Positions 1-4,763 of a DNA stretch of 5,401 bases are shown here, piece by piece. The notes beneath the pieces were generated by a model. The model made no database searches. It had not been told where the DNA came from and worked only from the letters and a program-made list of their open reading frames with translations. Both the position numbers and the translations under genes were made by a program. The DNA comes from CAZNKU01 sp045541135 (lineage in GTDB: Bacteria; Bacillota; Clostridia; Monoglobales; Firm-18), in NCBI GenBank assembly GCA_045541135.1, contig JAZQIO010000057.1, positions 1-5,401 on the forward strand, in the 5' to 3' direction. Position 1 is the stretch's first letter. Each line of letters begins with the position of its first letter.

Positions 1-140
1 CGTATAGTGAGGGATTGCAAATCGTTTCGAGGTTTTTGGTAGGGTATGGCGCTTGCGACATACCGCTAATATACAAAATGGTTCGTCGAAAATCGCCGAA
101 CCCTACCAATTAAAAATTGCCGCCCCCCTGCGGACAGCGG
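1..140. repeat. Intergenic palindromic repeat, cassette 1 (cut by window start)
   Basis: Bases 1-140 are nearly identical to 714-852, with a few substitutions and one small indel. The first 35 bases and the closing GCGGACAGCGG are also found in front of cassette 3. The block contains no credible ORF and ends about 50 bp before the promoter of cassette 1. It includes the 74-bp palindrome at 36-109. It looks like a non-coding interspersed repeat that travels with, or is duplicated alongside, the small-ORF cassette. Confidence 0.85.
36..109. repeat. 74-bp palindromic unit
   Basis: The ends TTGGTAGGGT (36-45) and ACCCTACCAA (100-109) are perfect 10-bp inverted repeats. Two smaller hairpins lie inside: GGTATG with CATACC, and GGTTCG with CGAACC. 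The result is a three-way cruciform. The same unit is at 749-822, but it is missing from the matching place in cassette 3, which suggests it is a separate small insertion within the larger repeat. Confidence 0.7.
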
Positions 141-187
141 AAACAATACAATGTCAAAATTTATAATAATTTGTCGATGAAAAAGTG

Positions 188-216
188 TTGAATTTTGTTT
201 TGTAATTTGATATAAT
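188..216 (+). promoter_or_regulatory. Sigma-A promoter of cassette 1
   Basis: The -35 box TTGAAT (188-193) and -10 box TATAAT (211-216) are separated by 17 bp. The predicted start, about 223, falls at the base of the long leader stem. The same boxes and spacing are kept in the other two cassettes. Confidence 0.85.
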
Positions 217-221
217 AACTA

Positions 222-426
222 TGCTACATATTCTACATTAATGATAGGAGTATACTCGTAATAAATATTTCACAAAGGGGTACGCTATTTTAAAAAAGCG
301 TACACTCTTGTTTCAGCATACCCTTTGTGTAAATAGAGTGTTATGAGTAGAATGTGTAGCAACATCCTGAAACGGAGTCCCTGCGTTTTTTGGCGTAGTC
401 TCTGTTTTTGGGAGGCTACGCTTTTT
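222..426 (+). promoter_or_regulatory. Structured leader with putative transcription attenuator, cassette 1
   Basis: The outer stem 222-236/347-361 has 15 bp with one G-U. Inside it are CACAAAGGG/CCCTTTGTG (271-279/321-329) and hairpin GTACGCT/AGCGTAC (280-286/297-303). Downstream, AAACGGAG (370-377) can pair with CTCTGTTT (400-407) as an antiterminator. The competing terminator is GCGTAGTCTC/GAGGCTACGC (393-402/412-421) followed by TTTTT. The unpaired segment 304-316 can pair with 367-378 over 12 bp with one bulged T, which would sequester the 5' strand of the antiterminator. The expected terminated RNA is about 200 nt. Pairings were read by eye and compared with copy 3. The family is not recognised, and the ligand or trans-acting factor is unknown. 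Confidence 0.75.
393..426 (+). terminator. Attenuator terminator, cassette 1
   Basis: The 10-bp stem 393-402/412-421 (one G-U) has a 9-nt loop and is followed directly by TTTTT. It ends 8 bases before the AAGGAGG at 434-440, so it would stop transcription ahead of the small ORF. Its 5' strand overlaps the antiterminator. Confidence 0.75.
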
Positions 427-447
427 ATTTTATAAGGAGGAATTATA

Positions 448-585
448 ATGGAAGTTACAACAGAAATGTATACCAAACTTTTTAACGAGCTTACAGATAT
501 TACAAACGAACTTGAAAAAGTAAAGGAGAGGATAAAGAATATTCAACTTGAAACAGAAGAAATATACATAAGACAGGAAATATAA
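448..585 (+). CDS. 45-residue acidic helical protein, copy 1 (unrecognised family)
   Basis: A small acidic protein of 45 residues beginning MEVTTEMYTKLFNELTD. Glu/Asp outnumber Lys/Arg, about 11 to 6. After the first few residues, hydrophobic positions (L11, L15, I18, L22, V25, I29, I32) recur every three to four residues, so most of it should be one amphipathic helix or a short coiled coil. It has no signal peptide, membrane segment or cysteine. The start is fixed by a perfect AAGGAGG at 434-440 with a 7-nt spacer. Three in-frame copies of identical length (448, 1145, 4977), differing mostly at tolerated positions, support real coding. The gene is monocistronic, lying between an attenuator leader and its own terminator. 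The family is not recognised. It may be an RNA-binding or oligomerising partner of its leader, but that is speculation. Confidence 0.82.
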   Translation: MEVTTEMYTKLFNELTDITNELEKVKERIKNIQLETEEIYIRQEI

Positions 586-590
586 CAGTA

Positions 591-619
591 AAAGCGGTAG
601 ATTTTTCTACCGTTTTTTT
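591..619 (+). terminator. Terminator of cassette 1
   Basis: Hairpin CGGTAGA (595-601) / TCTACCG (606-612) has a TTTT loop. It is preceded by A-rich sequence and followed by TTTTTTT (613-619). It lies 5 bp after the stop codon of the small ORF. Confidence 0.9.
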
Positions 620-680
620 ATTGAAAATGACAAAACAATGATTTATCCTTTGTTTTTGGATTTTCTGTTTGTGCTCATTC

Positions 681-852
681 TGTGGCACATACTTTCCCAC
701 GAACCAAATACGCCGTATAGTGAGGGATTGCAAATCGTTTCGAAGTTTTTGGTAGGGTATGGCGCTTGCGACATACCGCTAATATACAAAATGGTTCGTC
801 GAAAATCGCCGAACCCTACCAATTAAAAATTGCCGCCCTCCGCGGACAGCGG
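681..852. repeat. Intergenic palindromic repeat, cassette 2
   Basis: This is the complete version of the repeat that begins the window. Its left edge, GTGGCACATACTTTC, is matched at 4423 in front of cassette 3, and its right edge is GCGGACAGCGG. It includes the 74-bp palindrome at 749-822. No credible gene lies inside. The interval 620-680 between the cassette 1 terminator and this repeat shows nothing recognisable. Confidence 0.85.
749..822. repeat. 74-bp palindromic unit, second copy
   Basis: This unit matches 36-109, with perfect 10-bp inverted ends at 749-758 and 813-822 and the same two internal hairpins. Confidence 0.7.
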
Positions 853-897
853 AAAAACATTTGTCGTAATTTATAATAATTTGTCGATGAAAAAGTG

Positions 898-926
898 TTG
901 AATTTTATTTTGTAATTTGGTATAAT
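898..926 (+). promoter_or_regulatory. Sigma-A promoter of cassette 2
   Basis: The -35 box TTGAAT (898-903) and -10 box TATAAT (921-926) have a 17-bp spacer. The predicted start is near 933, the first base of the long leader stem. Confidence 0.85.
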
Positions 927-932
927 TACATT

Positions 933-1124
933 GTGACTCATACTAAATTTAGTATTTTAATTTAATAAAGATTCTTTACTATATGGGTATTAACTATGTT
1001 AAAAACACATGTTAATATCTTATTTCCGTATGGTTTGGAATCTTTAAGATACTTTTAGTTTGAGTCACGTTGAACAAAAGACATGTGTTTTTGGTGCATT
1101 GAATTTTGTTCAATGCACTTTTTT
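933..1124 (+). promoter_or_regulatory. Structured leader with putative transcription attenuator, cassette 2 (divergent sequence)
   Basis: The sequence is unlike the leaders of cassettes 1 and 3, but the plan is the same. The outer stem is 933-947/1054-1068 (14 of 15 pairs). Inner stems are AAAGATTC/GAATCTTT (967-974/1038-1045) and GTATTAAC/GTTAATAT (987-994/1011-1018). The antiterminator is TGAACAAAA/TTTTGTTCA (1071-1079/1104-1112). The competing terminator is GTGCATTGAA/TTCAATGCAC (1094-1103/1109-1118) followed by TTTTTT. The segment AAAAACACATGT (1001-1012), mostly in the innermost hairpin loop, is perfectly complementary to ACATGTGTTTTT (1081-1092) in the antiterminator region, giving a plausible H-type pseudoknot. 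The expected terminated RNA is about 190 nt. Confidence 0.75.
1094..1124 (+). terminator. Attenuator terminator, cassette 2
   Basis: The perfect 10-bp stem 1094-1103/1109-1118 has loop TTTTG and is followed by TTTTTT (1119-1124). It ends 6 bases before the AAGGAGG at 1131-1137. Confidence 0.8.
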
Positions 1125-1144
1125 GATTTTAAGGAGGAATTATA

Positions 1145-1282
1145 ATGGAAGTTACAACAGAAATGTATACTAAACTTTTTAACGAGCTTACAGATATTAC
1201 AAACGAACTTGAAAAAGTAAAGGAGAGGATAAAGAATATTCAACTTGAAACAGAAGAAATGTACATAGGGCAGGAATTATAA
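1145..1282 (+). CDS. 45-residue acidic helical protein, copy 2
   Basis: The gene differs from copy 1 at only five of 138 bases. The protein differs only near the C-terminus (EEMYIGQEL instead of EEIYIRQEI). Start and length are the same, with AAGGAGG at 1131-1137 and a 7-nt spacer. As in copy 1, the N-terminal tail is followed by a charged amphipathic helix with no membrane segment. The near identity to copy 1 contrasts with the completely different leader in front of it, so protein and RNA parts have not evolved together as one simple duplication. The gene is monocistronic and ends 1 bp before a strong terminator shared with the opposite-strand operon. Function unknown. Confidence 0.82.
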   Translation: MEVTTEMYTKLFNELTDITNELEKVKERIKNIQLETEEMYIGQEL

Positions 1283-1283
1283 T

Positions 1284-1315
1284 AAAAATCACGTGCTTTT
1301 GCACGTGATTTTTTT
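1284..1315. terminator. Bidirectional terminator
   Basis: The 13-bp perfect stem AAAAATCACGTGC/GCACGTGATTTTT (1284-1296/1301-1313) has a 4-nt loop. The T-rich arm serves cassette 2 on the plus strand. The A-rich arm becomes the U-tract for the convergent minus-strand operon, whose stop codon at 1314-1316 touches it. Confidence 0.92.
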
Positions 1316-2045
1316 ACTTCTTTTTATGTAATTTTCTCTTTTCTATTCTTTCCCTTGCCTTTACAATAATTATGTTGTAAAGCTTCATTCCTATAAGGCT
1401 TATTACACCCGTAGCCACAAACAAAATTACGGCCTCGATATATTGCCGGTTCCCCATAAAATTTCCGCCAATTGTTGAGGACACAACCGACGGTATGCGC
1501 GCAATAAGTGTTATGCCTAAAAATTCTCCCAGGGTCATACGTGTAAGACCTATAAAATACGTAAGCAAATCCTTTGGAGTGCCCGGTATAAAAAACAGTA
1601 TAAAGGTTGTGCGCTTAAGCTTTTGTTCACTGTTTATAAATTTAAGCTGATTTATTTTATCCGCGTCAACAAAAAGCTCTACAAACCTTATGCCATACTT
1701 TTTAACAAGTAAAAATATACCGCTTGATCCTATTGCCACACCTGCCATACAAAGCAAAGTGCCCCAAAACCAACCGTAGGCATAGCCCATACCTATTTCC
1801 ACAACCTCACCGGGTATAATGGCAATTACAACCTGAAGAATCTGAATACCTATTGCCACCAGCCACCCAAAGTAGCCGAAGCCTTTGATATATTCGTCAA
1901 ATTCCACACCGGAAGATGCTACTCTGCCGAATTTCACGCCGAAAAGGTACGTAAAAAAAGCAACAATAACAAGCAGTACAATCAGGGATATAACCGCAAT
2001 TATTCTTTTTTTCTTTAAAAGCTTTTTGTCATTTGTTTCTGTCAT
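1314..2045 (-). CDS. TVP38/TMEM64 family (VTT domain) membrane protein
   Basis: A 243-residue integral membrane protein of the TVP38/TMEM64 group, related to DedA/SNARE-associated proteins (VTT fold). Characterised relatives of this fold act as lipid scramblases or in membrane homeostasis; the exact substrate here is unknown. A basic N-terminus (KKLLKKKR) is followed by hydrophobic spans near residues 14-36, 60-78, 88-113, 145-165, 173-193 and 205-229. Family-typical segments are IPGEVVEIGMGYAYG (77-91) and FIPGTPKDLLTYFIGLTRM (152-170), plus the re-entrant-type ARIPSVVSSTIGG region (182-194). The tail is Lys/Arg-rich. The ATG at 2045 has a GAGGT Shine-Dalgarno 4 nt upstream. It is the second gene of an operon, 14 bp after the lipid kinase, and ends at the bidirectional terminator. 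Length is normal for the family and it appears intact. Confidence 0.9.
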   Translation of the reverse strand: MTETNDKKLLKKKRIIAVISLIVLLVIVAFFTYLFGVKFGRVASSGVEFDEYIKGFGYFGWLVAIGIQILQVVIAIIPGEVVEIGMGYAYGWFWGTLLCMAGVAIGSSGIFLLVKKYGIRFVELFVDADKINQLKFINSEQKLKRTTFILFFIPGTPKDLLTYFIGLTRMTLGEFLGITLIARIPSVVSSTIGGNFMGNRQYIEAVILFVATGVISLIGMKLYNIIIVKARERIEKRKLHKKK

Positions 2046-2059
2046 TTGAACCTCACATT

Positions 2060-2950
2060 TTATTTAACAAAATTGATTGCCCTGTGTATATTTTCAACAA
2101 CGGTAACGCCTCTGCCCTCCGTTGCTTCTCCGTCAAGTGTCCATATAACCCCTTCAGGCATATTAAGCGTAATTTTTGCAGCCTTACAAAAGTCAAATAC
2201 TGTTGAATCGGAAAAATCTCCCGATGCAACCCCGCCAAGAATTTTCATAATGTCATTTGGATTTTGCGGCTTTTTAATCATTAAAATTTCAAACAAGCCG
2301 TCGCTTAAATCCACAAGCTCAGGGTCGTATTTAAAAACTCCGCCTACGGATATGGAATTTGTAATTCCACCGTATATATAATCACCCGAATACTCCTTGC
2401 CGTCAGCGACATAGCTTATTGTAAAATCTTCGATGTTTGCAAGATTTGCTATACCTTCAAAAACATATGCCATATGTCCCAGGGTGTTTTTTACATTTTG
2501 CTGTGTTTTATAAGAAGCCGATGTAAAAAGCCCGAAGGATGCAATGTAGGAAAAATACCTTTCGTTATTAAAATTACCTACGTCAATTTTATAAAGCTCG
2601 TCGGATTTTGTTATATTTGTTGCCGCAAGAGTTAAATTAAGAGGCAGCTTGTGGGTTTTGGCAAAATCGTTTGTTGTACCTGCAGGTATATAACCTACGG
2701 GAATTTCACTGCCGTTTTTCATAATTCCTGTTATAACCTCGTTAAGTGTACCGTCTCCGCCACAGCATATTATACGGTCGTAACCTTTTTCTTTGGCATT
2801 TGCCGAAATCTCTATTGCCTCACCTGCTGCCGAGGTTACATAGGTTGTAACTTCGTATCCGCTGTTGCAGAATACCTTGAGTATTTCAAGTATTTCATTT
2901 TTAATCTTTCCTCTGCCCGAGCAGGGATTAATAACAAACAAGATTTTCAT
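2060..2950 (-). CDS. Diacylglycerol kinase-like lipid kinase (BmrU/YegS family)
   Basis: A cytosolic ATP-dependent lipid kinase of the DAGK-catalytic/YegS/BmrU family, which phosphorylates diacylglycerol or related lipids; the substrate here is inferred. The N-terminal nucleotide-binding domain has NPCSGRGK (8-15), GGDGTLNEV (64-72) and PAGTTNDFA (89-97). The C-terminal beta-rich domain has SVGGVFKYDPE (201-211), DGLFE (217-221) and WTLDGE (270-275), whose Asp/Glu lie in the expected active-site region. At 296 residues the length is typical. I start it at ATG 2950. An in-frame GTG at 2959 adds three residues but overlaps the AAGGGTG that serves as Shine-Dalgarno for the ATG, and lies only about 6 nt inside the predicted transcript. 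It is the first gene of an operon with the VTT membrane protein, suggesting shared work on membrane lipids. Confidence 0.93.
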   Translation of the reverse strand: MKILFVINPCSGRGKIKNEILEILKVFCNSGYEVTTYVTSAAGEAIEISANAKEKGYDRIICCGGDGTLNEVITGIMKNGSEIPVGYIPAGTTNDFAKTHKLPLNLTLAATNITKSDELYKIDVGNFNNERYFSYIASFGLFTSASYKTQQNVKNTLGHMAYVFEGIANLANIEDFTISYVADGKEYSGDYIYGGITNSISVGGVFKYDPELVDLSDGLFEILMIKKPQNPNDIMKILGGVASGDFSDSTVFDFCKAAKITLNMPEGVIWTLDGEATEGRGVTVVENIHRAINFVK

Positions 2951-2971
2951 AAGCTTCACCCTTTTAAATTA

Positions 2972-3000
2972 ATTCTAACAGAAAAAACAACCAAATTCAA
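2972..3000 (-). promoter_or_regulatory. Promoter of the lipid kinase operon
   Basis: On the minus strand, the -35 box TTGAAT (3000-2995) and -10 box TAGAAT (2977-2972) have a 17-bp spacer. The start near 2965 leaves a leader of about 15 nt before ATG 2950, with just room for the Shine-Dalgarno. Confidence 0.75.
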
Positions 3001-3008
3001 CATTTTAA

Positions 3009-3037
3009 TTGAAATTTAACATTTTATCATTTATAAT
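3009..3037 (+). promoter_or_regulatory. Promoter of the DUF3006-like gene
   Basis: The -35 box TTGAAA (3009-3014) and -10 box TATAAT (3032-3037) have a 17-bp spacer. Transcription should begin near 3044, just before the GGAGG at 3047-3051. It is divergent from the kinase promoter, with only 8 bp between the two -35 boxes. Confidence 0.85.
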
Positions 3038-3060
3038 AATATTATTGGAGGATTGATAAT

Positions 3061-3225
3061 ATGGAGCCCCAGGATTATATTGTTTATAAAATAGAGGGAG
3101 AATATGCAATTTTAAAAAATATTGATGACGATGCCGAGGTTTTTGTTGCTATGGCGCTTTTACCTGCAGGTACAGATGTGGGTGTAAAGCTTCATTGCGA
3201 ATGCCTGCAGTACACCATCGTTTAA
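3061..3225 (+). CDS. Small DUF3006-like protein
   Basis: A 54-residue acidic cytosolic protein starting MEPQDYIVYKIEGEYAILKN. The opening pattern (Y-I-V-x-x-I-E-G-x-Y-A-I-L) followed by a Leu-Pro-x-Gly turn (LLPAGTDVG, 33-41) resembles DUF3006, a small beta-rich domain of unknown function common in Firmicutes, where VDRFEGDYAV and LPEGxKEGD are typical. The match is from memory of the pattern and is moderate. A Cys-Glu-Cys pair near the C-terminus (46-48) is not something I associate with the family. ATG 3061 has GGAGG at 3047-3051 with a 9-nt spacer and a consensus promoter immediately upstream, which makes expression credible. It is followed within 10 bp by the large inverted-repeat element and has no conventional terminator of its own. 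Confidence 0.78.
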   Translation: MEPQDYIVYKIEGEYAILKNIDDDAEVFVAMALLPAGTDVGVKLHCECLQYTIV

Positions 3226-3232
3226 TTTGAAG

Positions 3233-3513
3233 GTTAGTCATCGGAGAGTCGAACTTTTTACGCCTTATACTTGCTAAATTTTTATGCTTTTAATTTGTCG
3301 GTTTTGTAGGGCGTCAGCCCAACTTCAACCTCCGCATTGAAATCATTTAAAATTTTGCTGAGTATAAGGTCTACGAGTTTAAAAAGAGGAAATTTTGATA
3401 TAAGACAAAGAAAATTCAAAAATAATACTGACGTATATTTGCAGAATTTTCTGCAGTATTATGCACAATTTCCCTTTTTAAACCGCATACAGTTCGACTC
3501 CCCGATGACTAAC
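3233..3513. repeat. 281-bp nested inverted-repeat element (MITE-like or large folded RNA)
   Basis: The terminal inverted repeats 3233-3255 and 3491-3513 match at 22 of 23 positions; the mismatch would be G-U in RNA. Two further long stems lie inside. The left arm pairs CCTTATACT (3263-3271) with AGTATAAGG (3361-3369) and continues imperfectly through 3286/3344, enclosing the small hairpin GGGC-GTCA-GCCC. The right arm pairs 3378-3394 with 3467-3482, then TAATACT (3423-3429) with AGTATTA (3455-3461), ending in GCAGAA/TTCTGC. Together they make a three-way junction. I see no transposase gene and no convincing target-site duplication. An open frame crosses it but has no Shine-Dalgarno and is not called. 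Either a transposase-less mobile element or a structured 3' UTR/RNA is possible. Confidence 0.75.
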
Positions 3514-3537
3514 AGAAAAAATACATGGGAGTAAACC

Positions 3538-3606
3538 TCTCTTATCATTTCCTGCCATACGGATAAGAGATTTTCAATTACTAATAAAGCCGATGTATGG
3601 CGGCAG
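3538..3606 (+). promoter_or_regulatory. Hairpin with loop complementary to the next gene's leader
   Basis: TCTCTTATC (3538-3546) pairs with GATAAGAGA (3562-3570), 9 bp, followed by TTTTC, so it may be a weak terminator. Its loop contains CTGCCATAC (3552-3560), complementary to GTATGGC (3595-3601) and GGCAG (3602-3606) just ahead of the GGAG Shine-Dalgarno of the gene at 3620. A pseudoknot affecting translation is possible but rests on a single copy. No clear promoter is visible for the downstream gene. Confidence 0.4.
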
Positions 3607-3619
3607 AATGGAGATTTTT

Positions 3620-4255
3620 ATGGATAAGAAAAAATTATGGATAATCGGCGGTGTTATAGTTATTTTGTTGATGATAATCGCAACCCTGTGCTGGCTTGCG
3701 GCTCAGCCAAGTCAGAATGAATTTACACCTGTTTCACACACAACTGCAAACGGCGGCACTGTTGCCCCTGCAGATAAAACTGCTCAGTCTGTTGCACTTA
3801 ACGACGACGGCACATCTGCAGGAGATGCACTTTATGAATACAAGTCAAAATACGGATATTCCGTACAGTACAACAACAAATACATTGTGGACTTCGGTAA
3901 AACCACATACGACTTTTCAATCAAAAATGAAAGCGATACCGTAAATGTTGTAATAAAAGATATGCCCTATGATGAAGCTATAGCAAGCATTCAGACAAAA
4001 GAAGAATGGGATTCTCTTATGGGACAAATGCTTGGTGAAAGCCTTGAATTTAACAGAACGGTAATAAATAATATGGACGCACTTATTGGTCATTACTCCT
4101 TAGATTACGGCAACGGCATTACAAGCGATGTGATTTTTGCAATGCTGATAGGTAATGAATATATGTACAGCTATATGTACAATGCGGCTGTAAGTGCACC
4201 TCAGGAAGAAGCAACACAAATTGGTGCAATATTGTATACAATAAAACAAATTTAA
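3620..4255 (+). CDS. Membrane-anchored extracytoplasmic protein of unknown function
   Basis: A 211-residue protein with a short basic N-terminus (MDKKK), one transmembrane segment (about 6-28) and an inferred outward-facing remainder. Residues 29-70 are a Ser/Thr/Ala/Gly/Asn-rich linker. Residues about 72-211 form a compact domain with alternating strands (YGYSVQYNNKYIVDFG, 78-93) and a helix around DEAIASIQTKEEWDSLMGQM (118-137). The strand-helix order vaguely recalls PsbP/Mog1-like anchored domains, but I cannot assign a family. C24 lacks a lipobox context, so it is probably not a lipoprotein. I chose ATG 3620 because GGAG at 3610-3613 sits 6 nt upstream. In-frame ATGs at 3593 and 3608 lack Shine-Dalgarno sites and would put extra residues before the basic segment. 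The gene is monocistronic and followed by a strong terminator. Confidence 0.85.
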   Translation: MDKKKLWIIGGVIVILLMIIATLCWLAAQPSQNEFTPVSHTTANGGTVAPADKTAQSVALNDDGTSAGDALYEYKSKYGYSVQYNNKYIVDFGKTTYDFSIKNESDTVNVVIKDMPYDEAIASIQTKEEWDSLMGQMLGESLEFNRTVINNMDALIGHYSLDYGNGITSDVIFAMLIGNEYMYSYMYNAAVSAPQEEATQIGAILYTIKQI

Positions 4256-4285
4256 AATTTATATGCATAAACGACGTACTGTTAT

Positions 4286-4319
4286 GGATAGTAATTACTT
4301 GAAATTACTATCCTTTTTT
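4286..4319 (+). terminator. Terminator after the membrane-anchored protein gene
   Basis: The perfect 11-bp stem GGATAGTAATT/AATTACTATCC (4286-4296/4303-4313) has a 6-nt loop and TTTTTT after it. It lies 30 bp past the stop codon. Confidence 0.93.
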
Positions 4320-4392
4320 GCATACTTAAAAATGTAATAATAACGCGAGGTTTATTTATATGTCAAATCCAACGTTACTCAACGTAAAATAT

Positions 4393-4414
4393 GGAACGTC
4401 GAGGACGCCGTTCC
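4393..4414. repeat. Short intergenic palindrome
   Basis: GGAACG (4393-4398) and CGTTCC (4409-4414) form a small GC-richer hairpin followed by CTACA. It resembles short extragenic palindromes seen in clostridial genomes and lies just left of the cassette 3 repeat. The interval 4320-4392 holds nothing I can call. Confidence 0.45.
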
Positions 4415-4422
4415 CTACATAG

Positions 4423-4684
4423 TGGCACGTACTTTCACGTAAGACAATACGCCGTAGAGTGAGGGATTGCAAATCGTTTCGAAGTTTTGAAAAAATTGGC
4501 GTAAAATTGCGCATATCATTTTCCGCTGCGGATGCGTAATTTTAGGAGTCAGTGCGATAAGTTCGCATATGACGACGGCGACAATTTTAAGAAACTGACG
4601 ATTACGAGTTGCTGACCGAACGTCCCGGCGGTGGGTTTTTGCTTACTTTTGCCCACGCAAAAGTAAGTCCCCCGCGGACAGCGG
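4423..4684. repeat. Intergenic palindromic repeat, cassette 3 (rearranged version)
   Basis: The left 65 bases match the left end of the cassette 2 repeat (681 onward) and the right end carries the same GCGGACAGCGG. The 74-bp palindrome is replaced by other palindromic blocks. One is a cruciform at 4492-4588: outer stem 4492-4501/4579-4588, inner stems 4503-4514/4532-4543 and 4548-4557/4563-4573. The other is a perfect 11-bp hairpin, CTTACTTTTGC/GCAAAAGTAAG (4642-4652/4657-4667). The interval contains no credible gene. Confidence 0.75.
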
Positions 4685-4730
4685 AAAAAACTTTTGTCGT
4701 AATTTATAATAATTTGTCAATAAAAAAGTG

Positions 4731-4759
4731 TTGAATTTTATTTTGTAATTTGATATAAT
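4731..4759 (+). promoter_or_regulatory. Sigma-A promoter of cassette 3
   Basis: The -35 box TTGAAT (4731-4736) and -10 box TATAAT (4754-4759) have a 17-bp spacer. The surrounding 60 bp closely match the promoters at 188 and 898. The predicted start is near 4766, again at the base of the leader stem. Confidence 0.85.
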
Positions 4760-4763
4760 AAAT

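Noticed and set aside
222..426. Retron-type msr-msd RNA
   Set aside because: The long 5' stem recalls one, but there is no reverse transcriptase in the window, and the antiterminator/terminator pair ahead of a Shine-Dalgarno fits attenuation better.
222..426. T-box riboswitch
   Set aside because: No T-box consensus in the antiterminator, no recognisable specifier loop, and the downstream gene is not an amino-acid-related gene.
638..826. 62-codon plus-strand open frame
   Set aside because: It runs through the palindromic intergenic repeat; the cassette 3 copy of the repeat does not keep the frame.
2651..3019. 122-codon open frame antisense to the lipid kinase
   Set aside because: It overlaps a clearly coding gene with intact family motifs on the other strand, has no ribosome-binding site, and its protein is Cys/Tyr-rich and unlike a real product.
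3337..3534. 65-codon plus-strand open frame
   Set aside because: It lies within the nested inverted repeat, has no Shine-Dalgarno, and its composition follows the palindromic arms.
4361..4421. 19-codon reading frame after a GAGG
   Set aside because: It is very short, runs into palindromic repeat sequence and has no convincing promoter; it could be a gene remnant but cannot be supported.
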